A DNA stretch of 64,000 nucleotides from JANQOH01 sp965214495 (GCA_965214495.1 OZ243958.1:1302001-1366000), one strand, 5' to 3'; counted from the first letter of the stretch, positions 28,098 through 37,487 are shown. The notes: generated from the sequence alone by a model not told the origin. Numbers and translations: made by a program.

Positions 28098-30512
28098 CTA
28101 ATACAGACCGGTGTCGAACAGAACCGTCTCTTCCGACGGGACCGCACCGCCCGCAGCCACGGCCGGCGAGGCGGTGACGGTCGGCTCGGTCCCCGGCTTG
28201 AAGGCCTCCGTGATCACCAACCGGCTCTCCGACGACGGCAGCAGACCGTTGTCGGCGTCGACCCGCACCATGATCACGTCCGCCGGGATGCGAAACGGCA
28301 TCGCGGGTCGGTCGCCCATCGCTTCTTCCATGAATGCCCTGAACACCGGAAGCGCGACCGAGGCGCCGGTCTGCCGGGGCCCCAGGGTCCTGGGCTGGTC
28401 GAACCCCACGAAGACCCCGACCACCAGGTCCGGAGCGAAGCCGACGAACCAGGTGTCGAACGAGTTGTTCGAGGTGCCTGTCTTTCCGGCCAGGGGACGA
28501 GCAAGGCTCGCGACGCGCACGCCGGTACCGCGATCAACGACTCCCTTCAGCAACCAGGCGATCTGAAACGCCGACGCCGGATCGGTGACCCGCGGACGTT
28601 CGTCGGTCAGCGCCGGCGGAGCGTCGGCCGCCGTCGCGATCTCGTCGGCGCAATCGTCGCACTTCCGCGAATCACGGCGATGAACCGTTCGTCCGTGGCG
28701 GTCCTGAATGCGTTCGATGAAAACCGGTTCGATCCACCGCCCGCCGTTGACGATCATCCCGTAAGCGGCGCACAGGCGCAGCAAGGTCGTCTCTCCCGCG
28801 CCCAGCGCGATCGACAGAACTTCGGGAAAGTCGCCGATGCCGAACCGGCGGGCGATCTCGGACACCTTGTTCATGCCGAGCTTGTTGGCCAAGCGCACGG
28901 TCATCAGATTCCGCGATTTCTCGATCCCGCGGCGCAGGGTGGTCGGTCCGTAGAACTCTTCGGAATAGTTCGCAGGTTTCCAGCGCGGCAGGTCCGGGCC
29001 CTGATCGATGACGATCGGCGCGTCGAGAACGATGTCGGCCGGCGTGTAACCGTTTTCGAACGCCGCCAGATAGGCGAACGGCTTGAACGCCGACCCCGGT
29101 TGTCTGTTCGCCTGGGTCGCGCGGTTGAACTGGCTCTCGTCGAAATTCCAGCCCCCGCGCATGGCGAGCACTCTTCCGGTATGGGGATCGAGCGCGACCA
29201 TCGCCCCTTCGACATCGGGGATCTGGCGCAATAGGAACGCCTCCGTCGCTTCTTCGGCGTCATCGCCGTCCGGCATCGCCTCGACGGCAACTACGTCACC
29301 CACGGCCAGCACGTCGCCGGCGCGCCTCGGTTCCGCACCCACCCGCTGATTCTCGACCCAGGGGCGCGCCCATGTCATCGTGGTGAAGGCAATTCTGCCG
29401 GACGAGCCGTCAGCGAAGCCGATTTCCGCCGCGTCTTCGACCAGACCGCGCACCACCGCAAGGCGCCACGGCGCGAGTCCCGCCGGCGGCGGCACGGCAG
29501 AGAGCGCGGCGGACCATTCTTCATCCACAGCGATCGTCGCCACCGGTCCCCGCCAGCCGTGCCGGCGGTCGTATGCGACGAGACCATCGCGCAAGGCCCG
29601 GTCGGCGATCTCCTGCAGGCGCGGGACCAGAGTGGCGCGCACCGACAACCCGCCACGATACAACGCAACCTCACCGTAGCGTGTAACCAGATTGCGGCGC
29701 ACTTCCTCGGCGAAATAGGGCGCCCGCACCTGACGCAGGGGATCGCGCGGGCGCACGGCGATGATTTCGGCCCGCGCGCCCGCCGCCGTCGCGGCGTCGA
29801 TATGGCCGTCGGCGAGCATCCGCCCGATCACGTAGTCTCGCCGCCGCCGTGCGGCCTCGGGGTTCGTGACGGGGTTGTAGTCGGAAGGCGCTTTCGGAAG
29901 CCCGGCGAGGAAGGCCATCTCCGAAACGGTCAATTCGTCGAGCGACTTGTCGAAATAGTTCAGCGCCGCCGCGGCTACCCCGTAGGCGCGCCGGCCGAGA
30001 AAAATCTCGTTGAGATAAAGCTCGACGATGCGGTCCTTGGACACCGTGCGCTCGATCCGTAGCGCCAGGAGAAGTTCGCGCAGCTTGCGCTCGATCGACA
30101 GATCGTTCGACAGGAAGAAGTTCTTGGCGACCTGCTGGGTGATCGACGACCCGCCGACAAGACGGCGTCCGCTGCCCGCATTGCGCAAATTTTGCAGCAT
30201 CGCCCGCGCGATGCCGACCGGATCGAAGCCGAAATGCGCGTAGAAGCGTTGATCCTCCGCCGCGACGAATGCCTTGACCAACAGACCGGGCATGGCGGAG
30301 ACAGGCACGAAGATCCGCCGCTCGGTCGCGAATTCGGCGAGCAGGCGACCGTCGCCGGCGTGCAACCGCGTGAGCGTGGGCGGGTAGTAATCCGCCAGCA
30401 TCGCCGATCGCGGCAATCCGGTGCCATAGTGGCGCGCGCCGATCACGGCGACGACCAGCCCGGCAACGAGCGCAAGAAAACAGGTGGAAACGAAACCGGT
30501 GAAAAGACGCAT
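28098..30512 (-). CDS. mrcA: Penicillin-binding protein 1A (bifunctional class A PBP)
   Basis: An 804-residue murein polymerase. One N-terminal membrane helix (about residues 5-27) is followed by the GT51 glycosyltransferase domain (AAEDQRFYAHFGFDP, GGSSITQQVAKNFFLS, RKLRELLLALRIE) and then the transpeptidase domain. The transpeptidase domain has the active Ser in RQPGSAFKPF (about residue 475), the S-x-N motif in KSRNLMT (about 534) and KTG in LAGKTGTSNNSFD (about 677). It acts in the periplasm, linking new glycan strands. It lies between the amidase gene upstream and prfB downstream, the usual alphaproteobacterial order. Confidence 0.96.
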   Translation of the reverse strand: MRLFTGFVSTCFLALVAGLVVAVIGARHYGTGLPRSAMLADYYPPTLTRLHAGDGRLLAEFATERRIFVPVSAMPGLLVKAFVAAEDQRFYAHFGFDPVGIARAMLQNLRNAGSGRRLVGGSSITQQVAKNFFLSNDLSIERKLRELLLALRIERTVSKDRIVELYLNEIFLGRRAYGVAAAALNYFDKSLDELTVSEMAFLAGLPKAPSDYNPVTNPEAARRRRDYVIGRMLADGHIDAATAAGARAEIIAVRPRDPLRQVRAPYFAEEVRRNLVTRYGEVALYRGGLSVRATLVPRLQEIADRALRDGLVAYDRRHGWRGPVATIAVDEEWSAALSAVPPPAGLAPWRLAVVRGLVEDAAEIGFADGSSGRIAFTTMTWARPWVENQRVGAEPRRAGDVLAVGDVVAVEAMPDGDDAEEATEAFLLRQIPDVEGAMVALDPHTGRVLAMRGGWNFDESQFNRATQANRQPGSAFKPFAYLAAFENGYTPADIVLDAPIVIDQGPDLPRWKPANYSEEFYGPTTLRRGIEKSRNLMTVRLANKLGMNKVSEIARRFGIGDFPEVLSIALGAGETTLLRLCAAYGMIVNGGRWIEPVFIERIQDRHGRTVHRRDSRKCDDCADEIATAADAPPALTDERPRVTDPASAFQIAWLLKGVVDRGTGVRVASLARPLAGKTGTSNNSFDTWFVGFAPDLVVGVFVGFDQPRTLGPRQTGASVALPVFRAFMEEAMGDRPAMPFRIPADVIMVRVDADNGLLPSSESRLVITEAFKPGTEPTVTASPAVAAGGAVPSEETVLFDTGLY

Positions 30513-30602
30513 CAGTGCTCGTGCATCGTTCGGGCTCCGGTCCCCCGCTACCGCCGCGATATTATCAGTTTATCCACCGGTTGCCGCGCGTTCACGCCGT
30601 TC

Positions 30603-31835
30603 TCAATTCGCCGCCGGCAGAACCGCGAAGTGGCGATCGACCGCGTCGATGACCGCATCGAGCACCGGTTCCCGCCCACGCCGCGTCTGCAATTTCCGCT
30701 CGTCCTCGCGATTCGACAGAAAGCCGAGTTCGACCAGCAGCGAGGGAACGTCAGGCGCCTTCAGAACCGCGAAACCGGCCTGCCGGTGAGGCCGGCTGAT
30801 CGACGGCACCCCCCGGTGGACGAACGCTTCCACGACCATGTCGGCGAGCCTGGCAGAGAGATTGTTGGTCTCGCGCTGGCTGAGGTCGAGAAGGATGCTG
30901 TTTACCTCTTCCGAATAGCTGGCGAGGTCAAGGCCGGCGATGACGTCGGACTTGTTTTCCTTCTCCGCCAGGGCCGCGGCCTCGGCATCCGAAGCCTTCT
31001 GCGACAGCGTGTAAACATGGCTGCCCCGGACCCGCGAATCGTCGATCGAATCGGCATGGATCGACAGAAAGAGATCGGCGCCGGCGGCGCGGGCGATCGC
31101 CACCCGGTCGCGCAGGCCGACAAACACGTCGCGCTCGCGAGTCATCACGACACGATAGCGCCGGGTTGCCGCAAGGCGCTCGGCAAGATGCTGCGCCGCC
31201 GCCAGCGCGATGTCCTTTTCGAACACGCCGCTGCGGCCGACCGCGCCGGGATCGATCCCGCCGTGCCCGGCGTCGACAACGATGACGGGTCGGTCGTCCG
31301 TGCGCGGGGTCACCGCACGCGCCGGCGGCGGTGGCGGCACGTTTCGTTGGCTGTCGCGCGCGAACTGGGCGAACGCCGCCAGATCGGATCGCGCGAGATC
31401 CATGACGAAACGGGTAGCCCTGCCGTCGCGCGGCGACATGAGAAAAGCTTGCTTGACCGACACGGGATCGTGCAGATCGAGCACAATCCGCGATGTGCCC
31501 GGCCGGAACAGTCCATGCCGAATTGCGGAGATGACGCCGATGCCGCCGGGGCCAAGGGCTTCCACCGCCGACGGGAACGCGAGCTCGGGAAAGTCGATGA
31601 CCAGGCGGTTCGGCTTCACCAGTGCGAAAACATAATATGCGACCGGTTCACCGATCTCGAGCACGAGTCGGGTGTATCCGGGGTGATATCCCACCCGCAG
31701 GTCCAGGACGGCGACCGGGCTTTCGCGGCTTGCGGCGGTACCGGCCGCAAGCGCCCCGCCGACGGCCAGCGCCACGAAGAAGATCATCCGCAAGAGCAGA
31801 ACGCGGCCGACGCTTCTTTTTGCGATTCCGCTCAC
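30603..31835 (-). CDS. amiC: AmiC-type N-acetylmuramoyl-L-alanine amidase
   Basis: A 410-residue periplasmic zinc amidase that cuts the stem peptide from murein, mainly at division. Order: signal/anchor (about residues 10-30), AMIN domain (about 40-150, RLVLEIGEPVAYYVF, RIVLDLHDPV), Pro-rich linker, then Amidase_3 with zinc ligands in VDAGHGGIDPG, GVFEKDIAL and SIHADS and the catalytic Glu in LLVELGFLSN. The long insert after SIHAD (YTLSQKASDAEAAALAEKEN) is typical of self-inhibited amidases activated by EnvC/NlpD-type proteins. A GTG start at 31835 is used. An internal Met at residue 17 is possible. Confidence 0.94.
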   Translation of the reverse strand: MSGIAKRSVGRVLLLRMIFFVALAVGGALAAGTAASRESPVAVLDLRVGYHPGYTRLVLEIGEPVAYYVFALVKPNRLVIDFPELAFPSAVEALGPGGIGVISAIRHGLFRPGTSRIVLDLHDPVSVKQAFLMSPRDGRATRFVMDLARSDLAAFAQFARDSQRNVPPPPPARAVTPRTDDRPVIVVDAGHGGIDPGAVGRSGVFEKDIALAAAQHLAERLAATRRYRVVMTRERDVFVGLRDRVAIARAAGADLFLSIHADSIDDSRVRGSHVYTLSQKASDAEAAALAEKENKSDVIAGLDLASYSEEVNSILLDLSQRETNNLSARLADMVVEAFVHRGVPSISRPHRQAGFAVLKAPDVPSLLVELGFLSNREDERKLQTRRGREPVLDAVIDAVDRHFAVLPAAN

Positions 31836-31950
31836 GCTTCTCTAGTGCCACCCTCTCATGCCACCTACAATATATTGTGATGCGATCGATCGAATCGACA
31901 GGTTTGCGCGGCAAGCGGCCCTGGCATGTCTTCGTCGGGTTCCGTTCCGG

Positions 31951-31979
31951 TTGCTCCGGACGCGGGGACGCGCTATGAT
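31951..31979 (+). promoter_or_regulatory. Likely rne promoter
   Basis: TTGCTC (31951-31956) and TATGAT (31974-31979) are separated by 17 bases, a good sigma70-type match. Transcription would begin near 31986 and give a leader of about 300 nt before the rne start at 32292. Long rne leaders are known to carry the autoregulatory target of RNase E in enterobacteria. The rest of 31836-32291 holds no gene that can be supported. Confidence 0.5.
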
Positions 31980-32291
31980 CGCTTCCTCATCGCCGTTCGA
32001 CCGGCGCCCGGGATGGCGCGCCGTCACGGCGCGCAACGCTTTCCGGGTCATCGCCCGCGCGCAGAACTTTTCGCGACGCGCAGCCGGAAGGCTCCCCGCA
32101 CCGGCGCCGACGGCCCGCCGGCGTTCGGGTGAAGGAGATACCGTCTTCGTGCCCAGCGGCCCTGCAACGCCGGCCTGCCGGCCATCCTCACCAGTTTACG
32201 GCTCCGCGGCACTCAACGCAATCGGCGCGCGTTTCACGCGCCCGGCCCCGATTCGCGCCGGAGCGCGACGCGCCATGGAGAAACCGAACCG

Positions 32292-34619
32292 ATGGCCAAA
32301 CACATGCTTATCGACGCCGCCCACGCGGAAGAAACGCGGGTCGTCGTCGTCGACGGCAACAAGCTGGAAGAATTCGATTTCGAATCCGCCAACAAGGCCC
32401 TTCTGAAGGGCAACATCTACCTCGCCAAGGTCACCCGGGTCGAGCCCTCGCTCCAGGCGGCATTCGTCGAATATGGAGGCGGCCGCCACGGCTTCCTCGC
32501 CTTCAACGAGATCCATCCCGACTACTACCAGATTCCCGTATCGGACCGCCAGGCGCTTCTCGAACAGCAAGCCGCCGAAGACGTGGAGGCCAATGGCGGC
32601 GGGGCGACCGGGGCCGCACCGGCAGAGAACGGCGAAGGCGACGCCAAGGCTGCGGCCGTCGAAACCGTGAGCGGCCAGGAAGAAGAGGAAATCACCCGCC
32701 GCCCCCGGTCACTGCCGCGCTATCGCATTCAGGAGGTAATCAAACGGCGGCAGATCCTGCTGGTGCAGGTCACCAAGGAAGAGCGCGGCACCAAGGGTGC
32801 CGCGCTGACGACCTATATCTCGCTGGCCGGACGCTATTGCGTGCTGATGCCCAATACGACGCGTGGTGGCGGCATCAGTCGCAAGATTCAGTCGAGCGAA
32901 ACCCGCAAACGGCTGCGTTCGGTGATCGATTCTCTTAAGCTCCCCGGCGGCATGGCGGTGATCCTGCGCACCGCCGGGCAGAGCCGAACGAAGGCGGAGA
33001 TCAAACGCGACTACGACTATCTGCTTCGTCTTTGGGAGACGATCCGGGAATCGACGCTGGCGGCGACCGCACCGGCGCTCATTCACGAAGAAGCCAATCT
33101 GATCAAGCGCTCGATCCGCGATCTTTACAGTTCGGAGATCGAGAAAGTGTTCGTCGAAGGCGACACCGGTTATCGCACGGCGAAATCGTTCATGCGCACG
33201 CTGGTGCCGAGCCATGCCAGACGGGTACAGCCCTATCGCGACTCGCTACCTCTGTTCACGCGCTACCGGGTGGAAAGCCAGCTCGATTCGATGCATGGCG
33301 CGACCGTGCAACTGCCTTCCGGCGGCTATGTCGTCATCGACCCGACCGAGGCGCTGGTCGCGATCGACGTCAACTCCGGGCGCGCAACCCGCGAGCGCAA
33401 TATCGAAGAGACGGCGACGAAGACCAACCTCGAGGCGGCGAGCGAGATCGCCCGTCAGCTCCGGCTTCGCGACCTGGCCGGCCTCGTCGTCGTCGATTTC
33501 ATCGACATGGCGGAACCGCGAAACGCGCGCGCGGTGGAACGACGGCTGAAAGACGCCGTGCAATCGGATCGGGCGCGCATCCAGATGGGCCCGATCAGCA
33601 GTTTCGGGCTGCTCGAACTGTCGCGGCAACGGCTGCGACCCAGCCTCCAGGAAACCAACTCGGTCGATTGTCCGCACTGTGCCGGGAGCGGGCGCGTTCG
33701 CTCGATCGAATCGGCCGCTCTGCACGCCCTACGCGTGATCGAAGAGGAAGGCCTGCGCGGTCGCGCCAGTCTGATCAAGGCCGCGGTCCCGACCGCGGTA
33801 GCGCTCTATCTGATGAACCGGAAACGCGCCACGCTCGGCGAGATCGAGGCGCGCTACCGCCTCAGGGTCACGATCGAAACCGAAGACTCCGAGGCGCCGC
33901 CGGATTGCCGCATCGACATTCTCGAAGCGCGGGCGCCGGAAGCGCCGGCGGCGGAAGAAACCGGCCAACCGGCGGTGGAAACGCCAAAGCGCCGCGGGCG
34001 GCGGCGCGCACGCAACGGCCAACCGGAGAAAGCCTCCGAAAGCGCGGTCGAGGAAACCTCGGGCGAAACCAGCACGGCCTCCGAAAACGCCGACGAGACC
34101 GGCGACGGCGACCGCCCCCGGCGACGGCGGCGGGGGCGCCGCGGCGGCCGACGGCAAACACTCACACGAACCGCCGAAGCGGCAGTCGAAGCGGAACAGG
34201 GGGCGACCGGAACTCCGGCCGCACCGGAGACCGCCGCAACCACGGCCGAGCCGGTAGCATCGGCGCCGGACGGCGAAGCCTCGATCGTTCGTCCGAAACG
34301 CCGGCGGCGCACACGCAAGGCAGCGTCCGGCGCCGAACCCCGAAGCCCCGCGCCCGATGCGCCCTCGGACACCCCGACGGTGCGGGAAACCGCAGCAGAA
34401 ACCGGAAATGGCGAAGCCTCTTCGCAGCCGCCGACAACAACCGCGAATCGCCAGGGGCGCACAGGGGAAAACGACACGCGAACCGATGCGGACACCCCGA
34501 CGGAAGCAACGCCGGACCGGATCAACGGCGATGCCGCGCCCGACCTGGCGCCAGACCCGGAAGGCGGAAGCAGCGCACCGCGCCGTGGTTGGTGGCAGCG
34601 CGAGACGCCCGCCTCCTGA
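32292..34619 (+). CDS. rne: Ribonuclease E
   Basis: A 775-residue endoribonuclease of the RNase E/G family. The N-terminus is MAKHMLIDAAHAEETRVVVV. An S1 domain (about residues 35-130, GNIYLAKVTRVEPSLQAAFV) is interrupted by an acidic Gly/Ala insert (about 95-130), as usual in alphaproteobacteria. The catalytic Asp residues lie in VAIDVNSGRAT (about 358) and VVVDFIDM (about 402). The zinc link is CPHCAGSGR (about 460), which holds the tetramer together. Residues from about 535 are Pro/Ala/Arg/Glu-rich and disordered, the degradosome scaffold. It is divergent from the amidase gene and probably preceded by a long leader. Confidence 0.96.
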   Translation: MAKHMLIDAAHAEETRVVVVDGNKLEEFDFESANKALLKGNIYLAKVTRVEPSLQAAFVEYGGGRHGFLAFNEIHPDYYQIPVSDRQALLEQQAAEDVEANGGGATGAAPAENGEGDAKAAAVETVSGQEEEEITRRPRSLPRYRIQEVIKRRQILLVQVTKEERGTKGAALTTYISLAGRYCVLMPNTTRGGGISRKIQSSETRKRLRSVIDSLKLPGGMAVILRTAGQSRTKAEIKRDYDYLLRLWETIRESTLAATAPALIHEEANLIKRSIRDLYSSEIEKVFVEGDTGYRTAKSFMRTLVPSHARRVQPYRDSLPLFTRYRVESQLDSMHGATVQLPSGGYVVIDPTEALVAIDVNSGRATRERNIEETATKTNLEAASEIARQLRLRDLAGLVVVDFIDMAEPRNARAVERRLKDAVQSDRARIQMGPISSFGLLELSRQRLRPSLQETNSVDCPHCAGSGRVRSIESAALHALRVIEEEGLRGRASLIKAAVPTAVALYLMNRKRATLGEIEARYRLRVTIETEDSEAPPDCRIDILEARAPEAPAAEETGQPAVETPKRRGRRRARNGQPEKASESAVEETSGETSTASENADETGDGDRPRRRRRGRRGGRRQTLTRTAEAAVEAEQGATGTPAAPETAATTAEPVASAPDGEASIVRPKRRRRTRKAASGAEPRSPAPDAPSDTPTVRETAAETGNGEASSQPPTTTANRQGRTGENDTRTDADTPTEATPDRINGDAAPDLAPDPEGGSSAPRRGWWQRETPAS

Positions 34620-34665
34620 CCGCGGATTTCCTGCACGGCGACCCGGTCACGCGGCTTCGGGTTCG

Positions 34666-35682
34666 CTATTCCCGCGGCGTCCGGAAATGGACATAGCGGT
34701 CGCCGGAGCGCACGGAAAGTTCGATCGCTGCGCCGTCGCGAACGATGGTCAGTGGCACCGTCGCGCCGGCCGGCCCCAGTGCCCACATTCGGCGATAGAG
34801 GTCGCCGAGATCGACGATCGGCTCCTTGGCTACACGGACGATCACATCGCCGGGTTCGATCCCCGCACGCGCCGCCGGACCGCCCTCGGCGATATGCGCA
34901 ACCACCAGGCTGCCGTGGACCTCGGTGGTGAACATGCCGAGCCACGGACGGGGCCGCCGCCGCACCCGGCCCTCGCTCGCGATCTGATCGAGGACCGGCG
35001 CCAGCAGACCGACGGGCACGAACATGTTGCCCTGCCGCGTCCCCCCGCCCGGCTCGGCGTCTTCCACAAGCAGGGAACCGATGCCGAGCAAACGCCCGTC
35101 GCGACCGATCATCGCCGCACCGCTCCAGTTCGGGTAAGCCGGTGCGGTAAACAGTGCGTCGTCCAGGAGATACTCCCAGTATCCGGCAAATTCGCGCCGC
35201 GATACCAACTCGGCCGGCATGGCGCGGTCGCGGCCGCCCTGCCCGGCGATCGTCACCTTGTCGCCTTCCCGAAGCGTCGCCGAGTCGCCGAGCGGCATGG
35301 GCTCCAGGCCCAGGGGGCGTTTCGCTCGCGCGAGTCCGAATCCGGTCTCGAAATCGTACCCGACGAAACCGGCTTGGACCCAGGCGCCATCGGCATCCGC
35401 CAGCATCACGCGGCGGCATTCGAGCAACAGGTAACCGATCGTGACCGCGAGGCCTGAATCGTCGATCACCACAGCGCTGCCACCGCGCTCGGTTCCCAGC
35501 AGGGAGGCGGTGTGTGCGTCGTCGGGCACTTCGGTGCGTATCCCGGTCACGGAGCCGACCGCCGACACGACCGTTTTCGGTGCGTCGCCGACCCCGGCAG
35601 CCGATACCGGTGCGAATCCCGGCAAGACGCTGGCCATCAGGCGGCGGGGCCGATATCCGTTGACCTTGCCGTTCCGCGCCAT
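34666..35682 (-). CDS. DegP/HtrA-like protein lacking the catalytic triad, with PDZ
   Basis: A 338-residue protein with a trypsin-like S1C domain and a C-terminal PDZ domain (about residues 240-330, PWLGMFTTEVHGSLVVAHIA, GIEPGDVIVRVAKEPI). The protease residues are mostly gone: the His position reads VTIGYLLL (Tyr84 where TNxHV is expected), the Asp region reads DFETGFGLA, and only a Ser (PNWSGAAM, Ser187) remains. It is therefore probably a non-catalytic binding or chaperone protein. No clear signal peptide is seen (MARNGKVNGYRPRRLMASVL), so its location is open. It is convergent with rne and divergent from mnmA. Confidence 0.8.
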   Translation of the reverse strand: MARNGKVNGYRPRRLMASVLPGFAPVSAAGVGDAPKTVVSAVGSVTGIRTEVPDDAHTASLLGTERGGSAVVIDDSGLAVTIGYLLLECRRVMLADADGAWVQAGFVGYDFETGFGLARAKRPLGLEPMPLGDSATLREGDKVTIAGQGGRDRAMPAELVSRREFAGYWEYLLDDALFTAPAYPNWSGAAMIGRDGRLLGIGSLLVEDAEPGGGTRQGNMFVPVGLLAPVLDQIASEGRVRRRPRPWLGMFTTEVHGSLVVAHIAEGGPAARAGIEPGDVIVRVAKEPIVDLGDLYRRMWALGPAGATVPLTIVRDGAAIELSVRSGDRYVHFRTPRE

Positions 35683-35758
35683 GCTCGAAAGTCCCTTTCC
35701 GTCCGAACGCCGACTATAACCGGTTCTCCGGTCCGCAACCCCCCGATCGGTTCGGGTC

Positions 35759-35786
35759 TTGAATCACGTCCGCGCGCACCCATAGT
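35759..35786 (+). promoter_or_regulatory. Candidate mnmA promoter, leaderless
   Basis: TTGAAT (35759-35764), 16 bases, then CATAGT (35781-35786). Transcription would begin about at the ATG (35794), with no room for a ribosome site, so the mRNA may be leaderless. Weak on its own; the same layout appears before purD and tsaE. Confidence 0.35.
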
Positions 35787-35793
35787 CACCGCG

Positions 35794-36912
35794 ATGTTGA
35801 ACGACGATCTCGATCTACCGCCCGGCGCGCGTGTCGCCGTCGCCATGTCGGGCGGTGTGGACAGCGCTGCAACCGCCGCCCTGCTCGCCGAAGCCGGTTT
35901 CGACGTCTTCGGCCTGACGCTGCAACTATACGACCACGGCGCGGCCGGGCGCCGTGCCAACAGTTGCTGCGCCGGACAGGACATCCACGACGCCCGGCGG
36001 GTAGCCGACCGGCTGGGAATCCCGCACTATGTGCTCGATTATGAGGATCGTTTCCGCGCGGCCGTGATCGACGATTTCGCCGACAGCTACCGGCGCGGTC
36101 TCACCCCGGTCCCGTGCACGCGATGCAACCAGCGGGTCAAGTTTGCCGACATGCTGGATGCGGCGCGCAACCTCGGCGCTGCGGCGCTCGCTACCGGCCA
36201 CTATGTGCGCCGCCGGGTCGGCGCCCCGGGCCTCGAACTTCACCGGGCGATCGATGAAAGCCGCGACCAGAGCCACTTCCTGTTCACGACCACGCCGGAA
36301 CAGCTCGCCTTCCTGCGCTTTCCGCTCGGTGGATTGACTAAGCGGGAGACCCGCGCGGCCGCGGCGCGCTTCGACCTTCCGGTGGCCGCCAAGCCCGACA
36401 GCCAGGACCTCTGCTTCGTTCCGGACGGAAACCACGCCCGGCTGATCGAACGGCTGCGGCCGGGCAGCCTCGAACCGGGGCCGATCGAGCGTGCCGACGG
36501 CACCCGCATCGGGACTCACGACGGGATCGTCAATTTCACCGTCGGGCAGCGGCGCGGCCTCGGGATCGCCGGCGCGGAGCCGCTCTACGTGGTCCGTCTG
36601 GAGCCGCAACGGCACGCCGTTATCGTCGGCCCCCGCGCCGCGCTCGACGTCAGGCGCATGACCGTTTCCGACGTGAACTGGCTGGCGGCGGGGGCCGAGC
36701 GCGCTACCGTGCGCCTCCGTTCGAGCCACGCCGGCACGCCGGCGACGATCGAGGCGGCGATCGGCGACCGGGCAGCGATCCTGTTCGACACGCCGGTGCG
36801 CGCTGTCGCCCCCGGACAATCGGCGGTCTTCTACGACGGCTCGCAGGTGCTGGGCGGCGGCTGGATCGAACGGCCCGGAACGAACGTTGACACCGACCGT
36901 CCGGGCCCCTAA
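35794..36912 (+). CDS. mnmA: tRNA-specific 2-thiouridylase
   Basis: A 372-residue enzyme that puts sulfur on U34 of tRNA-Lys, -Glu and -Gln. The ATP PP-loop is VAMSGGVDSAATAA (about residues 17-30). The catalytic cysteines lie in VPCTRCNQRVKF (about 108-111) and SQDLCFVPDG (about 206). Next come TVGQRRGLGI and a C-terminal beta-barrel. The CxxC-like pair and second Cys are those of active enzymes. The start at 35794 was chosen because the frame upstream overlaps the DegP-like gene. Its stop codon overlaps the tRNA-Met promoter. Confidence 0.96.
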   Translation: MLNDDLDLPPGARVAVAMSGGVDSAATAALLAEAGFDVFGLTLQLYDHGAAGRRANSCCAGQDIHDARRVADRLGIPHYVLDYEDRFRAAVIDDFADSYRRGLTPVPCTRCNQRVKFADMLDAARNLGAAALATGHYVRRRVGAPGLELHRAIDESRDQSHFLFTTTPEQLAFLRFPLGGLTKRETRAAAARFDLPVAAKPDSQDLCFVPDGNHARLIERLRPGSLEPGPIERADGTRIGTHDGIVNFTVGQRRGLGIAGAEPLYVVRLEPQRHAVIVGPRAALDVRRMTVSDVNWLAAGAERATVRLRSSHAGTPATIEAAIGDRAAILFDTPVRAVAPGQSAVFYDGSQVLGGGWIERPGTNVDTDRPGP

Positions 36913-36915
36913 TAG
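36887..36915 (+). promoter_or_regulatory. tRNA-Met promoter overlapping the mnmA stop
   Basis: TTGACA (36887-36892), 17 bases, then TAATAG (36910-36915). The -10 box covers the mnmA stop codon TAA (36910-36912). Transcription would start near 36922, six bases before the mature tRNA. A consensus -35 and ideal spacing make this the best sigma70-type match in the window. Confidence 0.7.
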
Positions 36916-36927
36916 CGGTCGCTCCGG

Positions 36928-37003
36928 GGCGGAGTAGCTCAGTCGGTAGAGCAGGGGAATCATAATCCCTGTGTCGGGGGTTCGAGTCCCTCCTCCGCTA
37001 CCA
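36928..37003 (+). tRNA. tRNA-Met (anticodon CAT)
   Basis: A 76-nt cloverleaf with encoded CCA. The acceptor stem pairs GGCGGAG with CTCCGCT, closing G-U at the end. The D arm is AGCTCAGTCGGTAGAGC. The anticodon stem is GGGGA/TCCCT with loop ATCATAA (CAT). The T arm is GGGGGTTCGAGTCCCTC. An elongator Met tRNA is favoured by similarity. A CAT anticodon could also belong to tRNA-Ile2, which depends on lysidine modification. Confidence 0.93.
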
Positions 37004-37042
37004 CCGAAGCCAGGCGCCGGGCGAACGCTCCGTAACGGGTCG

Positions 37043-37418
37043 CTATCACGCGCTCATAGCGGTCGTGGCCGCTCGCCTCGCAACGTACGCCGCCAGCGCT
37101 CAGACGGCGCATCTCGGCGGTCGCCTCAGCGCCGCACCGCCAGCGCTCGCCGCCAGCGTCGCAGCAGGTCTGATGCGCTTCGGGCGCGTCGATCCCTGCC
37201 AGCCGCACCCGCTCGCCAGACACTTCAAGCGTGTCGCCGTCGATGGCGCTGGGCGGGCCACCGACCAACCCGAGCGCGAACGACCTGCCGGCAAGCGCTT
37301 CGCGCCACGAGCGCGCGCCGACGATTTTTCGCCCCTCCACCGGCTTGGCGAGATCGTCCTCGGAGGAAAGACATCCCTCCTGCCCTTCGAATATGTCGTA
37401 TATGTCCCCAGTGTGCAT
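37043..37418 (-). pseudogene. Truncated staphylococcal-nuclease-like gene beside tRNA-Met
   Basis: The reading frame holds the first part of an SNase domain: SAIDGDTLEVSGERVRLAGI, DAPEAHQTC, then GHDRYERVIAT with the second active-site Arg. After that the family sequence stops and the frame reads 40 bases of unrelated DNA and then the complement of the tRNA (EEGLEPPTQGL). The C-terminal third of the domain is missing and no signal peptide is visible. A deletion or an integration/excision at the tRNA 3' end is the likely cause. Confidence 0.7.
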
Positions 37419-37487
37419 TGCGCTCCCCGTGGAAGGGGCCGGACCCGTTCTCGGCCGCCCTCTCCCCGGAGACGCGCCGGGCCGTTC

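Noticed and set aside
36960..37042. C-terminal end of the nuclease frame ending EEGLEPPTQGL
   Set aside because: This is the antisense of tRNA-Met, a well-known artefact, not protein.
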